A stretch of 46,553 nucleotides of DNA from Burkholderiaceae bacterium (GCA_019745555.1 JAIESX010000029.1:1-46553); one strand, 5' to 3'. Shown: positions 8,353 through 17,645, counted from the stretch's first letter. Notes: a model not told the origin generated them from the letters alone. Numbers and translations are program-made.

Positions 8353-8802
8353 ATGAAAACCATCACCACCCTGGTCGTGGCTGCCGCCGCCCTGGGTTTC
8401 AGCAGCCTGGCTTCGGCCCAGTTTGCCAAACCCGAAGATGCCGTCAAGTACCGCAAGAATGCCCTCTTTGTGATGCAGCAGCACTACGCACGCGTGGGCG
8501 CCATGGCCAGCGGCCGGGCGCCCTTCGATGCCAAGGTGGCAGCCGACAACGCGGCCATCGCGGAAGCCATGCCGCGCCTGCCCTGGGCTGCCTTCGGCGA
8601 AGGCACGGACAAGGGGGATACCAAGGCCAGGCCCGAGATCTGGATGGAGCAGGCCAAGTTCAAGGCCGCTGCCGAAAAGATGCAGGGCGAGATGAGCAAG
8701 CTGGCCGCCGCCACGAAGACCGGCAATCTGGACAGCGTCAAGGCCGCCTTCCAGGCGACGGCCGCCAGTTGCAAGGCCTGCCATGACGACTTCCGGCAGT
8801 GA
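8353..8802 (+). CDS. Cytochrome c' (class II c-type cytochrome)
   Basis: This 149-residue periplasmic protein has a Sec signal peptide ending near SSLASAQF and a single haem site CKACH at residues 140-144, close to the C-terminus as in class II cytochromes. The four-helix bundle length is right. Cytochromes c' bind NO and are linked to nitrosative-stress protection. The ATG follows AAAGGA; upstream in-frame starts would destroy the signal peptide. It is divergent from a cytochrome b561-like protein, a plausible electron partner. Confidence 0.93.
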   Translation: MKTITTLVVAAAALGFSSLASAQFAKPEDAVKYRKNALFVMQQHYARVGAMASGRAPFDAKVAADNAAIAEAMPRLPWAAFGEGTDKGDTKARPEIWMEQAKFKAAAEKMQGEMSKLAAATKTGNLDSVKAAFQATAASCKACHDDFRQ

Positions 8803-8813
8803 GCGCCGGCCTG

Positions 8814-8853
8814 CCCCATGCAAAACGGCCCCGAGGGGCCGTTTTGCATGGGG
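8814..8853. terminator. Bidirectional terminator with a 18-bp stem
   Basis: A near-perfect palindrome, 8814-8832 with 8835-8853, folds into an 18-bp stem with a CGAG loop. The AAAAC/GTTTT tracts inside it suit termination on either strand. It lies between the convergent cytochrome c' and TlpA-like genes. Confidence 0.85.
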
Positions 8854-8873
8854 GCCGCTGGAGAGCCAGGCGT

Positions 8874-9371
8874 TCAGGCCTGGGCCAGCAGCTCCTCGAT
8901 CAGCCGGTGCAGCTCGGCGAAGTCGGGTTCGCCCACATAGCGCTTGACGATCTCTCCCCGCTTGTTGACCAGGTAAGTGGTGGGCGTCAGTCGCACATCC
9001 CCCCAGGCCTGGGCCACGGTCCCGGTGTTGTCGATCGCCACCTTGAAGGGCAGCTTGCGCGTCTGGCTGAAGTTCACCACGTAGCTGGGCGGGTCGTAGC
9101 TCATGGCCACGGCCACGGTGTCGTAGCCGCGCTCGCGGTACTTCTCGTAGGTCGCCATGAGCTGGGGCATCTCGGCCACGCAGCTGGTGCAGCTGGTGGC
9201 CCAGAAGTTCACCAGCACGACCTTGCCGCGGAAATCGGCGGTCTCCTTCTTGGAGCCATCCAGCAGGACGAAGGCGGTGTCCGGGGCCGGGCCGAAGCCG
9301 GGGCTGCGCAGCAGCAGCCAGCCGGCCACGGCGAGCACCGCGACTGCGGCAAGATAGAGGGGGCGTTTCAT
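8874..9371 (-). CDS. TlpA-family thioredoxin-like disulfide reductase
   Basis: The 165-residue protein has one N-terminal membrane anchor (about residues 4-21) and a periplasmic thioredoxin fold. The redox motif CTSC at 61-64 sits in NFWATSCTSCVAEMP, as in TlpA/ResA proteins. The cis-Pro region LTPTTYLVNKRGEIV is present. Such proteins reduce apocytochrome or metallochaperone cysteines, which fits the nearby c-type cytochrome. An ATG six codons upstream (9389) is an alternative start; neither has a good ribosome-binding site. The gene is divergent from a DUF4197 gene only 19 bases away. Confidence 0.9.
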   Translation of the reverse strand: MKRPLYLAAVAVLAVAGWLLLRSPGFGPAPDTAFVLLDGSKKETADFRGKVVLVNFWATSCTSCVAEMPQLMATYEKYRERGYDTVAVAMSYDPPSYVVNFSQTRKLPFKVAIDNTGTVAQAWGDVRLTPTTYLVNKRGEIVKRYVGEPDFAELHRLIEELLAQA

Positions 9372-9390
9372 CGCGGGAGACAAAGACATC

Positions 9391-10095
9391 ATGGATCGAC
9401 GCAAGTTTAATGGGCTTGGAGCGGGCTGGCTGGCCGGAGTTCCCGCGCTGTGGGCGACAGAGGCTTCGGCGTTGAGTCTGGCTGACCTGAGCCAGGGCGA
9501 GGCGGTGCAAGGGCTCAAGAGCGCCCTGGAGCGCGGGGCCCGGACGGCGATTGCCGAACTGGGCCGGCTCGACGGTTTTCTGGGCCGTGACCAGGTTCGT
9601 ATTCCCCTGCCCCGGCGCTTGCAGGAGCATGAGAAGCTGCTGCGACGTCTGGGCCAGGGCCGGCGCCTGGACGAGCTGGTCACGACCATGAACCGTGCTG
9701 CCGAGGCAGCCGTGCCCCAGGCCCAGGAGCTCATGCTGGGCGCGGTGCGCAACATGACCGTGGACGATGGCAAGCAGATCCTGCGCGGGGGCGACACGTC
9801 GGTCACCACCTTCTTTGCCGACAAGACCCGCGTGCCGCTGGGGCAGAAATTCCTGCCGGTGGTCAGCGCCACGACCGCGCGGCTGAACCTGGCGGGGCAA
9901 TACAACCGCCTGGTCGGCAAGGCGTCCGATCTCGGGCTGCTGCGGGGCGAGGATGCGACGATCGAGCAGTATGTGACAGGCAAGGCACTCGACGGGCTCT
10001 ATTTCATGATCGGCGAAGAAGAGCGCAAGATCCGTCGGGATCCCGTCGGGACGGGCAGTGCACTGCTGAGCAAGGTGTTCGGCGCGCTGCGGTAG
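9391..10095 (+). CDS. DUF4197 family protein with Tat-like signal
   Basis: The 234-residue protein resembles the DUF4197 family of exported proteobacterial proteins: LADLSQGEAVQGLKSALERG, then NRAAEAAVPQAQELM and FFADKT segments. Function is unknown. The N-terminus MDRRKFNGLGAGWLAG has a twin-arginine-like RRKF motif ahead of a hydrophobic stretch ending near EASA, so export by Tat rather than Sec is possible. No convincing ribosome-binding site is seen before the ATG. It is divergent from the TlpA-like gene. Confidence 0.85.
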   Translation: MDRRKFNGLGAGWLAGVPALWATEASALSLADLSQGEAVQGLKSALERGARTAIAELGRLDGFLGRDQVRIPLPRRLQEHEKLLRRLGQGRRLDELVTTMNRAAEAAVPQAQELMLGAVRNMTVDDGKQILRGGDTSVTTFFADKTRVPLGQKFLPVVSATTARLNLAGQYNRLVGKASDLGLLRGEDATIEQYVTGKALDGLYFMIGEEERKIRRDPVGTGSALLSKVFGALR

Positions 10096-10108
10096 CGATA
10101 ATCGGTGC

Positions 10109-10627
10109 ATGGCACGACTTCGACTCGCACTCCTGCTTCTCGCGCTGGCGCTCGCGGCCTGCAGCCCCAGCCTGAACTGGCGTGAAGTCCGTCCGTCCGG
10201 CGGCGAGCTCAAGGCTTTGCTGCCCTGCAAACCTGACCAGGCGACGCGACGACAAAGCCTGGCCGGTTATGACGTGGATCTCGCCATGCTTGGTTGCGAG
10301 GCGGGTGGCGGTCTGTACGCCATCTCGGTGGTGGAGCTGGGTGCCCCCCAGCAGGCGCATCCGGTCCAGGCCCAGTGGCAGACCAATCTGCTGGCTACGA
10401 TGCAGGCCCAGGGCGCGCAGCGCCAGCCGTTTGCCATCCGCGGCGCCAGCGCCCAGCCCGAGGCCTTGCGCCTGCAAGCCGTGGGGCGCAACGCCGAGGG
10501 CCGCCCGCTCACCGTGCAGGCCGTCTGGTTCACGCGCGGCAACCGGCTCTACCACGCTGCACTCTATGCGGAGCAGCTCACCCCGGAGATGAGCGAACCC
10601 TTCTTCGGCGGCCTGGAGCTGCCGTGA
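10109..10627 (+). CDS. Putative lipoprotein of unknown function
   Basis: This 172-residue protein has a lipoprotein signal, MARLRLALLLLALALAACS, with Cys18 as the acylation site. The rest is soluble, with two more cysteines (PCKPD, LGCEAG) that may form a disulfide. I do not recognise a named family; similar proteins seem to occur in Comamonadaceae. GATAAT at 10097-10102 ends six bases before the ATG, so the mRNA might be leaderless. The stop overlaps the GTG start of the MFS gene, implying co-translation. Confidence 0.75.
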   Translation: MARLRLALLLLALALAACSPSLNWREVRPSGGELKALLPCKPDQATRRQSLAGYDVDLAMLGCEAGGGLYAISVVELGAPQQAHPVQAQWQTNLLATMQAQGAQRQPFAIRGASAQPEALRLQAVGRNAEGRPLTVQAVWFTRGNRLYHAALYAEQLTPEMSEPFFGGLELP

Positions 10628-11844
10628 GCGCCGTGCTCGGACGGCGCGCGGCCGTCATCGTCTTTCTCGTCTTCGCCTTCGCCTACTTCTTCTCGGCCCT
10701 GGTGCGCTCGGTGACGGCGACCCTGTCGCCGCAGCTGACGGCCGAGTTCGCGCTGAGTGCGCGCGACCTCGGTCTGCTGGCCGGTGGCTACTTCCTGGGC
10801 TTCGCGGCCTTGCAGCTGCCGCTGGGCCAGTGGCTGGACCGCCATGGCCCGCGCAATGTGATCCTTGGTTTCCTTGCCGTGGCGGTGGCGGGCTGCGCGG
10901 CCTTCGCGCTGGCGCAGGGGTTCACCGGCCTGCTGCTGGCGCGTGTGCTCTGCGGTGTGGGCCTGGGGGCCTGTCTGATGGCGCCGCTGACGGGCTACCG
11001 GCGCTGGCTGGACCCGGTGAGCCAGCTGCGCGCCAACTCCTGGATGCTGATGACCGGATCCATGGGCATGGTGGCCTCCACACTGCCGGTGCAGTGGCTG
11101 CTGCCGCAGTTCGGCTGGCGCCCGATCTTCTGGGGCCTGGCCGGTCTGCTGCTGCTGGCCATGCTGCTGATCGCCTGGCGAGTGCCGGGCTGGACGCGAC
11201 CGGTTGGCGCCGTCGCGCCCGCCACCCGGGGTACGTATGCCGAAGTCTGGCGCCATCGCTATTTCCGCCGCCTCACGCCGGTGGGCTTCTTCAACTACGG
11301 CGGCATGGTGGCCATCCAGACCCTGTGGGCCGTGCCTTGGATGGTGCGCGTCGCGGGCTACACGCCGGTGCAGGCGGCCACCAATCTGTTCTGGATCAAC
11401 GTGGCCATGCTGTGCACCTTCTGGTCCTGGGGCCTGCTGGTGCCGAGGCTGACCCAGCGCGGCGTGCACGCCAACCATCTGATCGCCTGGGGTACGCCGC
11501 TGAGCCTGGCGGTGTTGGCCGCCATCGTCCTCATGGGCGAGCGCTGGGCCGGCTATTCCGGCTGGCTGTGGGCGCTGTTCTGCGTGAGCTCGACGTTCCT
11601 GTCGCTGGCCCAGCCGGCCGTGGGCATGGCCTTCCCCAGCGAGCTGGCCGGACGTGCACTCTCGGCCTACAACCTGGTCATCTTTGCCGGTGTCTTTGTC
11701 GTGCAATGGGGCATCGGCCTGCTGATCGATGCGCTGCAAGCCCTGGGCTGGGGCACGGGCGATGCCTTCCGCGGCGCCTTGGGCATCTTCCTCGTGCTCA
11801 ACCTGGCGTCCTACGCCTATTTCCTGGCAGCGAAGCGGCCATAA
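10624..11844 (+). CDS. MFS-family transporter
   Basis: This 406-residue inner-membrane protein has about 12 hydrophobic segments. The loop 2-3 motif GQWLDRHGPRNVI is the MFS A-motif (GxxxDRxGxR). The GTG start overlaps the stop of the preceding lipoprotein gene, which favours this start over the longer open frame running back through that gene. The substrate is unknown; the general look is of nitrate/cyanate-type or uncharacterised MFS carriers. It precedes the EIIA gene by 10 bases. Confidence 0.88.
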   Translation: MSAVLGRRAAVIVFLVFAFAYFFSALVRSVTATLSPQLTAEFALSARDLGLLAGGYFLGFAALQLPLGQWLDRHGPRNVILGFLAVAVAGCAAFALAQGFTGLLLARVLCGVGLGACLMAPLTGYRRWLDPVSQLRANSWMLMTGSMGMVASTLPVQWLLPQFGWRPIFWGLAGLLLLAMLLIAWRVPGWTRPVGAVAPATRGTYAEVWRHRYFRRLTPVGFFNYGGMVAIQTLWAVPWMVRVAGYTPVQAATNLFWINVAMLCTFWSWGLLVPRLTQRGVHANHLIAWGTPLSLAVLAAIVLMGERWAGYSGWLWALFCVSSTFLSLAQPAVGMAFPSELAGRALSAYNLVIFAGVFVVQWGIGLLIDALQALGWGTGDAFRGALGIFLVLNLASYAYFLAAKRP

Positions 11845-11854
11845 TCAGCCCAGC

Positions 11855-12241
11855 ATGAACGGCATCGTCATCATCGCCCACGCTCCGCTGGCCAGCGCGC
11901 TGCGCCAGTGCGTGGCCCATGTCTTTCCGGACCGGGTCGAGGGTGTGCAGGCCGTGGATGTGCAAGCCCAGGCCAGCACCGAACAGAGCCTGGCCCGGGC
12001 GCGGGAAGCGGCCGGCCTGTTTGGCGCAGCGCCCCTGCTGCTGCTGACCGATGTGCTGGGCGCCACACCCTGCAATGTGGCGCGCCAGCTGCTGGCCGAC
12101 CGCCCGGCGCAGCTGCTCGCGGGCGTGAACCTGCCCATGCTGCTGCGCGCCGTCACCTACCAGCACGAGCCGCTGGAGGTGCTGGCCACGCGTGCGCTGC
12201 AGGGCGGTACGCAGGGCGTGCAGCAGGTGCCGTGCGGGTGA
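11855..12241 (+). CDS. PTS EIIA component, mannose family
   Basis: The 128-residue cytoplasmic protein starts MNGIVIIAHAPLASALRQCV, where His9 matches the phosphorylated histidine of EIIA(Man). LLLTDVLGATPCNVARQLL is the family's second signature. No EIIB or EIIC is nearby, so the protein probably acts in regulation rather than sugar uptake, as known for the incomplete PTS of Ralstonia/Cupriavidus. CATAAT at 11840-11845 lies just upstream and no ribosome-binding site is seen, so a very short leader is possible. Confidence 0.92.
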   Translation: MNGIVIIAHAPLASALRQCVAHVFPDRVEGVQAVDVQAQASTEQSLARAREAAGLFGAAPLLLLTDVLGATPCNVARQLLADRPAQLLAGVNLPMLLRAVTYQHEPLEVLATRALQGGTQGVQQVPCG

Positions 12242-12266
12242 AACGATATCCAAGGGGAATGAAGAA

Positions 12267-12536
12267 ATGATCAAGGCCAGTGCCACCATCAGCAACAAGC
12301 TCGGCTTGCACGCCCGGGCCTCGGCCAAGCTCACCAAGCTGGCGGGCAGCTATCCCTGCGAGATCTTCCTGGCGCGCGGCGAACGGCGCGTCAATGCCAA
12401 GAGCATCATGGGCGTGATGATGCTGGCCGCCGGCCTGGGCAGCGCCATCGAGATCGAAGCGCAGGGCGACAAGGCACAGGAAGCCGTCGACGCGATGCTG
12501 GCGCTGATCAACGACAAGTTCGGCGAGGGCGAGTGA
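12267..12536 (+). CDS. ptsH: Phosphocarrier protein HPr
   Basis: This 89-residue protein carries the active-site His15 in NKLGLHARASAK and a serine at residue 46 in AKSIMGVMML, the site that HPr kinase modifies in bacteria that have one. It accepts phosphate from EI and passes it to EIIA. AAGGGGAATGAAGAA lies before the ATG. One base separates its stop from ptsI. Confidence 0.96.
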   Translation: MIKASATISNKLGLHARASAKLTKLAGSYPCEIFLARGERRVNAKSIMGVMMLAAGLGSAIEIEAQGDKAQEAVDAMLALINDKFGEGE

Positions 12537-12537
12537 G

Positions 12538-14307
12538 ATGACGTTCTCCATCCACGGACTTGCGGTCGCGCGCGGTATCGCCATCGGGCGGGCCGTGCTG
12601 GTGGCCAGCAGCCGTGTGGATGTGGCGCACTACTTCATCGAACCGGCACAGGTCGAGGCGGAAATCGAGCGCGTGAAGCGGGGGCGCGATGCGGTGGTGG
12701 AAGAGCTGCACCGGCTGCAGCAGACCATCGCCCAGCTCGGCCCCAAGGATGCGCCGCACGAGCTGCGCGCGCTGCTCGACGTGCACCTGATGCTGTTGCA
12801 GGACGAGGAGATGGTCGGCGGGGTCAAGCACTGGATCCGTGACCGCCTCTACAACGCTGAATGGGCGCTGACGACCCAGCTGGAGGTAGTCGCACGCCAG
12901 TTCGACGAGATGGAGGACGAGTACCTGCGCGAACGCAAGGCCGACCTGGAGCAGATCACGGAGAAGGTGCTGCGCGCCATGCCGGGGCAGGGTACGGCGT
13001 CGGTATTGCCGGTGGCGGTGACGCGCAAGACGGCCACGGCCGAACTGCAGCTGGAGGACACCGACACACCCTTGGTGCTGATCGCACACGAGATCTCGCC
13101 CTCGGACATGCTGCAGTTCAAGCAGGGGCTGTTCGCCGGCTTTGTGACCGATGTGGGTGGCAAGACCTCGCACACGGCCATCGTGGCGCGCAGCATGGAC
13201 ATCCCGGCCGTGGTGGGGGCGCGCACCGCCAGCCAGCTGGTGCGTCAGGACGACTGGGTCATCATCGACGGCAACGCCGGCGTGGTCATCGTCGATCCCT
13301 CGCCCATCATCCTGGCCGAGTACCAGTACAAGCAGCGCCAGCTCGAACTGGAGCGCAGCCGCCTGGCGCGCCTGCTCAAGACTCCGTCCGTCACGCTCGA
13401 TGGCGAGAAGGTCGAGCTGCTGGCGAATATCGAGATGCCCGAGGATGCGCTGGGCGCGATGAAGGCCGGTGCTGCGGGCGTGGGGCTGTTCCGCAGTGAG
13501 TTTCTCTTCATGGGCCGGCATGGCCGTCTACCCGATGAGCAGGAACAGTACCAGGCCTACCGGCGCGCGGTGGAGGGCATGGGCGGCCTGCCTGTGACCA
13601 TCCGCACCGTGGACATCGGCGCCGACAAGCCCATGGACAGCAGCTTTGTCGAAACCAGTCACCTGAACCCGGCCCTGGGCCTGCGCGCCATCCGCTGGAG
13701 CCTGGCCGACCCGGCCATGTTCCTCACGCAGCTGCGCGCCATCCTGCGTGCAGCGGCGCATGGCCCGGTCAAGATGCTGATCCCCATGCTCGCCCACCTG
13801 AGCGAGATCCGCCAGACTGTCGCGCTGGTGGAGCAGGCGCGGGCCGAGCTGCAACGCGAGGGCGTGCCTTTCGGGGCCGTGACCCTGGGTGCGATGATCG
13901 AGATCCCTGCTGCGGCGCTGATGCTCAGGACCTTCCTCAGGTACTTCGACTACCTCTCGCTCGGCACGAACGACCTGATCCAGTACACCCTGGCGATCGA
14001 CCGCGCCGACGAGTCGGTGGCGCACCTCTACGACCCGCTGCACCCTGCCGTGCTGCGCCTGGTGGCCGACACCATTGCCGAATGCCGGGCCCAGGGCAAG
14101 GAAGTCAGCGTCTGCGGTGAGATGGCAGGTGATGTGGCCATGACCCGCCTGCTGCTGGGCCTGGGCCTGCGCAGTTTCTCCATGCACCCGGCGCAGATCC
14201 TCTCGGTCAAGCAGGAGGTGCTGCGGGCGGACGCGGGCAAGCTGACGCCCTGGGCGCAGCAGGTGCTCGAGGCCGACGAGCCGGCTTCGTTGATGGGGTC
14301 GCTTTAA
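12538..14307 (+). CDS. ptsI: PTS enzyme I (phosphoenolpyruvate-protein phosphotransferase)
   Basis: This 589-residue cytoplasmic enzyme moves phosphate from PEP to HPr. The phosphorylated His is at residue 212 in [21 protein letters not shown], and the PEP-site Cys is at residue 526 in [11 protein letters not shown]. The phosphohistidine domain and the PEP-binding barrel are both complete. It ends the EIIA-HPr-EI operon. Its TAA stop overlaps the lipA stop on the other strand within TTAA, so no terminator fits between the convergent genes. Confidence 0.97.
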   Translation: MTFSIHGLAVARGIAIGRAVLVASSRVDVAHYFIEPAQVEAEIERVKRGRDAVVEELHRLQQTIAQLGPKDAPHELRALLDVHLMLLQDEEMVGGVKHWIRDRLYNAEWALTTQLEVVARQFDEMEDEYLRERKADLEQITEKVLRAMPGQGTASVLPVAVTRKTATAELQLEDTDTPLVLIAHEISPSDMLQFKQGLFAGFVTDVGGKTSHTAIVARSMDIPAVVGARTASQLVRQDDWVIIDGNAGVVIVDPSPIILAEYQYKQRQLELERSRLARLLKTPSVTLDGEKVELLANIEMPEDALGAMKAGAAGVGLFRSEFLFMGRHGRLPDEQEQYQAYRRAVEGMGGLPVTIRTVDIGADKPMDSSFVETSHLNPALGLRAIRWSLADPAMFLTQLRAILRAAAHGPVKMLIPMLAHLSEIRQTVALVEQARAELQREGVPFGAVTLGAMIEIPAAALMLRTFLRYFDYLSLGTNDLIQYTLAIDRADESVAHLYDPLHPAVLRLVADTIAECRAQGKEVSVCGEMAGDVAMTRLLLGLGLRSFSMHPAQILSVKQEVLRADAGKLTPWAQQVLEADEPASLMGSL

Positions 14308-15296
14308 GCGTTCGAGACCAGACCGGCGGCGTGGGCCTGCTGGTCGGCGTGGTAGCTCGAGCGCACCATGGCACCGACGGCCGCGTGGGTGAAGCCCATC
14401 TTGTAGGCCTCGGCCTCGAACATCTTGAAGGTGTCCGGGTGCACATAGCGCTTGACTGGCAGGTGCGAGGTCGAGGGTGCGAGGTACTGGCCGATGGTCA
14501 GCATCTCGATGTCGTGGGCGCGCATGTCGCGCATGACCTCGAGGATCTCCTCGTCGGTCTCGCCCAGGCCCACCATCAGTCCGCTCTTGGTCGGCACGTG
14601 CGGGAACAGGGCCTTGAACTTCTTCAGCAGATTGAGCGAAAACTGGTAGTCGCTGCCTGGGCGGGCCTGCTTGTACAGACGCGGCACGGTTTCCAGGTTG
14701 TGGTTCATCACGTCCGGCGGTGCGGCCTTGAGGATCTCCAGCGCGCGGTCGTCGCGGCCGCGGAAGTCGGGCACCAGGACCTCGATCTGGGTCTGGGGCG
14801 AGAGTTCGCGCGTCTGGCGGATGCAGTCGACGAAGTGGCCGGCACCGCCGTCACGCAGGTCGTCACGGTCCACGCTGGTGATGACGACGTACTTGAGCCG
14901 GAGTGCGGCGATGGTCTTGGCCAGGTTGGCCGGTTCGTTCGCGTCCAGCGGGTCGGGGCGGCCATGGCCGACGTCGCAGAAGGGGCAGCGGCGCGTGCAC
15001 TTGTCGCCCATGATCATGAAGGTGGCGGTGCCCTTGCCGAAGCATTCGCCGATGTTGGGGCAGCTGGCTTCCTCGCAGACCGTGTGCAGCTTGTGTTCGC
15101 GCAGGATGTCCTTGATCTCGTAGAAGCGCGTGGTCGGCGAGCCGGCCTTGACGCGGATCCAGTCCGGCTTCTTGAGCACCTCGCCGGCCTCGACCTTGAC
15201 CGGAATGCGTGAGAGCTTGGCTGCGGCCTTCTGTTTGGCGGAGGGATCGTAGGTTTCGACGCTCTGCGCGTCGCGCACGGTGGTGGGGCTGCTCAT
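14304..15296 (-). CDS. lipA: Lipoyl synthase (radical SAM)
   Basis: This 330-residue enzyme inserts two sulfurs into protein-bound octanoate. Cys74, 79 and 85 ([12 protein letters not shown]) bind the auxiliary 4Fe-4S cluster that donates sulfur, and Cys100, 104 and 107 (CTRRCPFC) bind the radical-SAM cluster. The RSSYHA serine near the C-terminus is the usual auxiliary-cluster ligand. It is last in the copD-dat-ybeD-lipB-lipA operon, 10 bases after lipB. Confidence 0.97.
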   Translation of the reverse strand: MSSPTTVRDAQSVETYDPSAKQKAAAKLSRIPVKVEAGEVLKKPDWIRVKAGSPTTRFYEIKDILREHKLHTVCEEASCPNIGECFGKGTATFMIMGDKCTRRCPFCDVGHGRPDPLDANEPANLAKTIAALRLKYVVITSVDRDDLRDGGAGHFVDCIRQTRELSPQTQIEVLVPDFRGRDDRALEILKAAPPDVMNHNLETVPRLYKQARPGSDYQFSLNLLKKFKALFPHVPTKSGLMVGLGETDEEILEVMRDMRAHDIEMLTIGQYLAPSTSHLPVKRYVHPDTFKMFEAEAYKMGFTHAAVGAMVRSSYHADQQAHAAGLVSNA

Positions 15297-15306
15297 GGCG
15301 GGGCCT

Positions 15307-15990
15307 TCAGGGCTGGAGGTGGTTCTGGAGCTTGTGGCTCAACACATGGGCCACGTCGGCCCAGTCGGCGGATATCCCGATTGTAGAAAGGTCCACGGAT
15401 TGCAGCCCGGCGTAGCCGCAGGGGTTGATCCGCAAGTAGGGTTCCAGGTCCATGGCCACGTTGAGGGCGACGCCGTGGTAAGTGCAGTTGCGGCTGACCT
15501 TGATGCCCAGCGCAGCGATCTTGCCCAGGCCGGTGAAATCCGGCGTGCCGCCCGTCATGCCCTTCTGCGGGCGCTGGGTCAGGGGCGTGTGACTGCGCGG
15601 ATCGTCCAGGCGCACGTAGATGCCGGGCGCGCCGGCCACACGGTGGCCCGTGACGCCGTAGTGGCCCAGGGTGCGGATCACGGCCTCTTCAATGCGGTAG
15701 ACGTATTCCTTGACGAAGTAGCCCGTGCGCCTGAGGTCGATCAGCGGGTAGGCCACGACCTGGCCCGGGCCGTGGTAAGTGACCTGGCCACCTCGGTTGG
15801 TCTGCACCACGGGGATGTCGCCAGGCATCAGCAGATGATCGGCCTGGCCGGCCAGGCCCTGGGTGTAGACGCTAGGGTGTTCGCAGACCCACAAGGCATC
15901 GGGCGTCTCGGCCGTACGCGCGGCCGTGTAGTCCTGCATGGCCTCGTAGGTGGGCAGGTAGGCCACCTGCCCGAGCAGGCGCACATCCAT
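15307..15990 (-). CDS. lipB: Octanoyl-[ACP]:protein N-octanoyltransferase
   Basis: LipB moves octanoate from acyl carrier protein to lipoyl domains, the step before LipA. The 227-residue product has [12 protein letters not shown] at about residues 66-77, the catalytic Lys164 in [12 protein letters not shown] and Cys191 in NPCGY. The ATG shares one base with the ybeD stop (TGATG), so translation is probably coupled. A longer open frame upstream is out of frame with ybeD and is not used. Confidence 0.96.
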   Translation of the reverse strand: MDVRLLGQVAYLPTYEAMQDYTAARTAETPDALWVCEHPSVYTQGLAGQADHLLMPGDIPVVQTNRGGQVTYHGPGQVVAYPLIDLRRTGYFVKEYVYRIEEAVIRTLGHYGVTGHRVAGAPGIYVRLDDPRSHTPLTQRPQKGMTGGTPDFTGLGKIAALGIKVSRNCTYHGVALNVAMDLEPYLRINPCGYAGLQSVDLSTIGISADWADVAHVLSHKLQNHLQP

Positions 15991-16286
15991 CAGAGCACGA
16001 CCTTGACCATGGGGTGGGTGGACAGGGTGCGGTAGAGCTCGTCGAGCTGCTCGCGGCTGGTGGCGTTGATGGTGATCGTCACGCCCAGGTAATTGCCGCC
16101 CTTGCTCTCGCGCAGCTCGATGGTGGTGGCGTCGAAGTCGGGGTCGAATTCGCGGGCCACCATGGTGACGGCGTGCACAAAGCCCTCGGCCTTGGCACCC
16201 ATGACCTTGATGGGGAAGCGGCAGGGGTACTCGATCAGCGTATCGGTACGCGAGGGGCCGACGGGCGGGCTGGGGGGCTGGGTCAT
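15990..16286 (-). CDS. ybeD: YbeD/DUF493 family protein
   Basis: The 98-residue protein has the DUF493 core ([15 protein letters not shown], then [20 protein letters not shown]). The E. coli homologue lies beside lipB-lipA as here and has an ACT-like fold; a regulatory link to lipoate synthesis is often suggested but not proven. The start overlaps the dat stop (ATGA) and its stop overlaps the lipB start. Confidence 0.93.
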   Translation of the reverse strand: MTQPPSPPVGPSRTDTLIEYPCRFPIKVMGAKAEGFVHAVTMVAREFDPDFDATTIELRESKGGNYLGVTITINATSREQLDELYRTLSTHPMVKVVL

Positions 16287-17194
16287 AGGGTGGGGCGGCG
16301 CAGGCGCGCCTGCAGTTTGGCGGCCTGGTAGCCGGCGTAGAGCAGATCGTAGACCGTGCCGGGCCGGCCGTCACCGACGGGCTGGCCGTCGATGCGCGTC
16401 ACCGGCAGGACTTCCTTGGTCGCCGAGCTCAGCAGCACTTCGTCCGCGCCCAGCACCTCGGCGCGGCTGATGCGGCGCAGCTCGAAAGGAATGCCTTGCA
16501 GCGCGCAGATCTCCTGCAGCAGGCCGTAGCGTATGCCTTCGAGCACGAGGTGGTCGCGCGGCGGGCCCTGCAGCACGCCGCCCTGGACGATCCAGACATT
16601 GCTCGCGGCGGCCTCGCTGAGGTAGCCATCGCGAAACAGGATGGTCTCGGCCGCGCCGGCGCCCACGCTGATCTGGCGCGCCAGCACACCGCCGAGCAGG
16701 CTGGTGGTCTTGATGTGGGCCTTCTGCCAGCGGAAGTCCTCGGCCGTCACGCAGGCCACGCCTTCGCGCCGCTGCTGCTCGCTCGGCGGCTTCATGGCGT
16801 TGGTCATGGCGAACACCGTCGGTGTCAGGCCCGGCAGCATGGCGTGTTCGCGCAGCGCCACCCCGCGGGTGACCTGCAGATACACCATCTGCTCGATCTT
16901 CTCCGGGTCTGCGCTGCTGTCACGGGCGTAGGTCTGCACCAGACGCTCGGCAATCGCATACCACTGCGCACGGGTGTGGGGGTTGGGGATACGCAGCTCC
17001 GCCAGGCTGCGTTCGAGCCGGGCCATGTGCTGCTCGAAGCGGAACAGGCAACTCCCGTAGACGGGGATCACTTCGTAGACCCCATCGCCCAGCAGGAAGC
17101 CGCGGTCCATGACGCTGACCCTGGCCTCGGGTAGGACGGTGTAGTCCCCGTTCAGATAACAGGGCAGCGGGGGCAGGTCGGCGCCGGGTGCCAT
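16283..17194 (-). CDS. dat: D-amino acid transaminase (class IV PLP aminotransferase)
   Basis: This 303-residue protein has the fold-type IV pattern: [20 protein letters not shown], then [12 protein letters not shown], the PLP lysine at Lys162 ([15 protein letters not shown]) and [11 protein letters not shown] near the cofactor phosphate. The start is typical of D-alanine transaminases, which make D-Glu or D-Ala for peptidoglycan. Branched-chain or aminodeoxychorismate lyase activity is less likely. It overlaps ybeD by four bases and begins five bases after the copD-like stop. Confidence 0.88.
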   Translation of the reverse strand: MAPGADLPPLPCYLNGDYTVLPEARVSVMDRGFLLGDGVYEVIPVYGSCLFRFEQHMARLERSLAELRIPNPHTRAQWYAIAERLVQTYARDSSADPEKIEQMVYLQVTRGVALREHAMLPGLTPTVFAMTNAMKPPSEQQRREGVACVTAEDFRWQKAHIKTTSLLGGVLARQISVGAGAAETILFRDGYLSEAAASNVWIVQGGVLQGPPRDHLVLEGIRYGLLQEICALQGIPFELRRISRAEVLGADEVLLSSATKEVLPVTRIDGQPVGDGRPGTVYDLLYAGYQAAKLQARLRRPTL

Positions 17195-17198
17195 GGGC

Positions 17199-17645
17199 TC
17201 AGACCAGGAAGACGATGGCCGCCACAGCCAGCCAGCCCAGCACGAAGTTGACGCTCACCAGCCGTGCGATCAGCGTGGCGCAGCCCGCAGCGGCGGGCCA
17301 ATCGGACGCGGCCACGGCCTGCTGCAGGCGGCGCCAGGGCGAGAAGTAGAGATGGCCGAAGACCAGGAACATCAGCACGCCGATACCGCTCATCAGATGC
17401 CAGCCCAGCGGCGCAGCCTGGGCATCGGCATGCCCGTATATATAGGTGCCGCTGAGCAGCAGCACGCCGACGGCAGCCCAGACGGCCGCGAAGAAGCGGC
17501 GCAGCACCGTGACCAGCAGCTTCAGACGCTGTGGCGGCGCTTCCAGGACCGGCAGGCTGGGGCGCAGGGCCAGCAGCATGAAACTCATGCCGCCCAGCCA
17601 GACGACAGCGGCAACCAGATGGAAGAATTTGAAGAGGGTGTACAT
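17199..17645 (-). CDS. CopD-family membrane protein
   Basis: The 148-residue protein has four predicted membrane helices. FKFFHLVAAVVWLGGMSFML carries the His and WxGG pattern of the CopD/YoaS group, linked to copper or haem handling in the inner membrane. Substrate is unproven. It heads the minus-strand operon that continues into dat and the lipoate genes and is divergent from the atp operon. Confidence 0.85.
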   Translation of the reverse strand: MYTLFKFFHLVAAVVWLGGMSFMLLALRPSLPVLEAPPQRLKLLVTVLRRFFAAVWAAVGVLLLSGTYIYGHADAQAAPLGWHLMSGIGVLMFLVFGHLYFSPWRRLQQAVAASDWPAAAGCATLIARLVSVNFVLGWLAVAAIVFLV

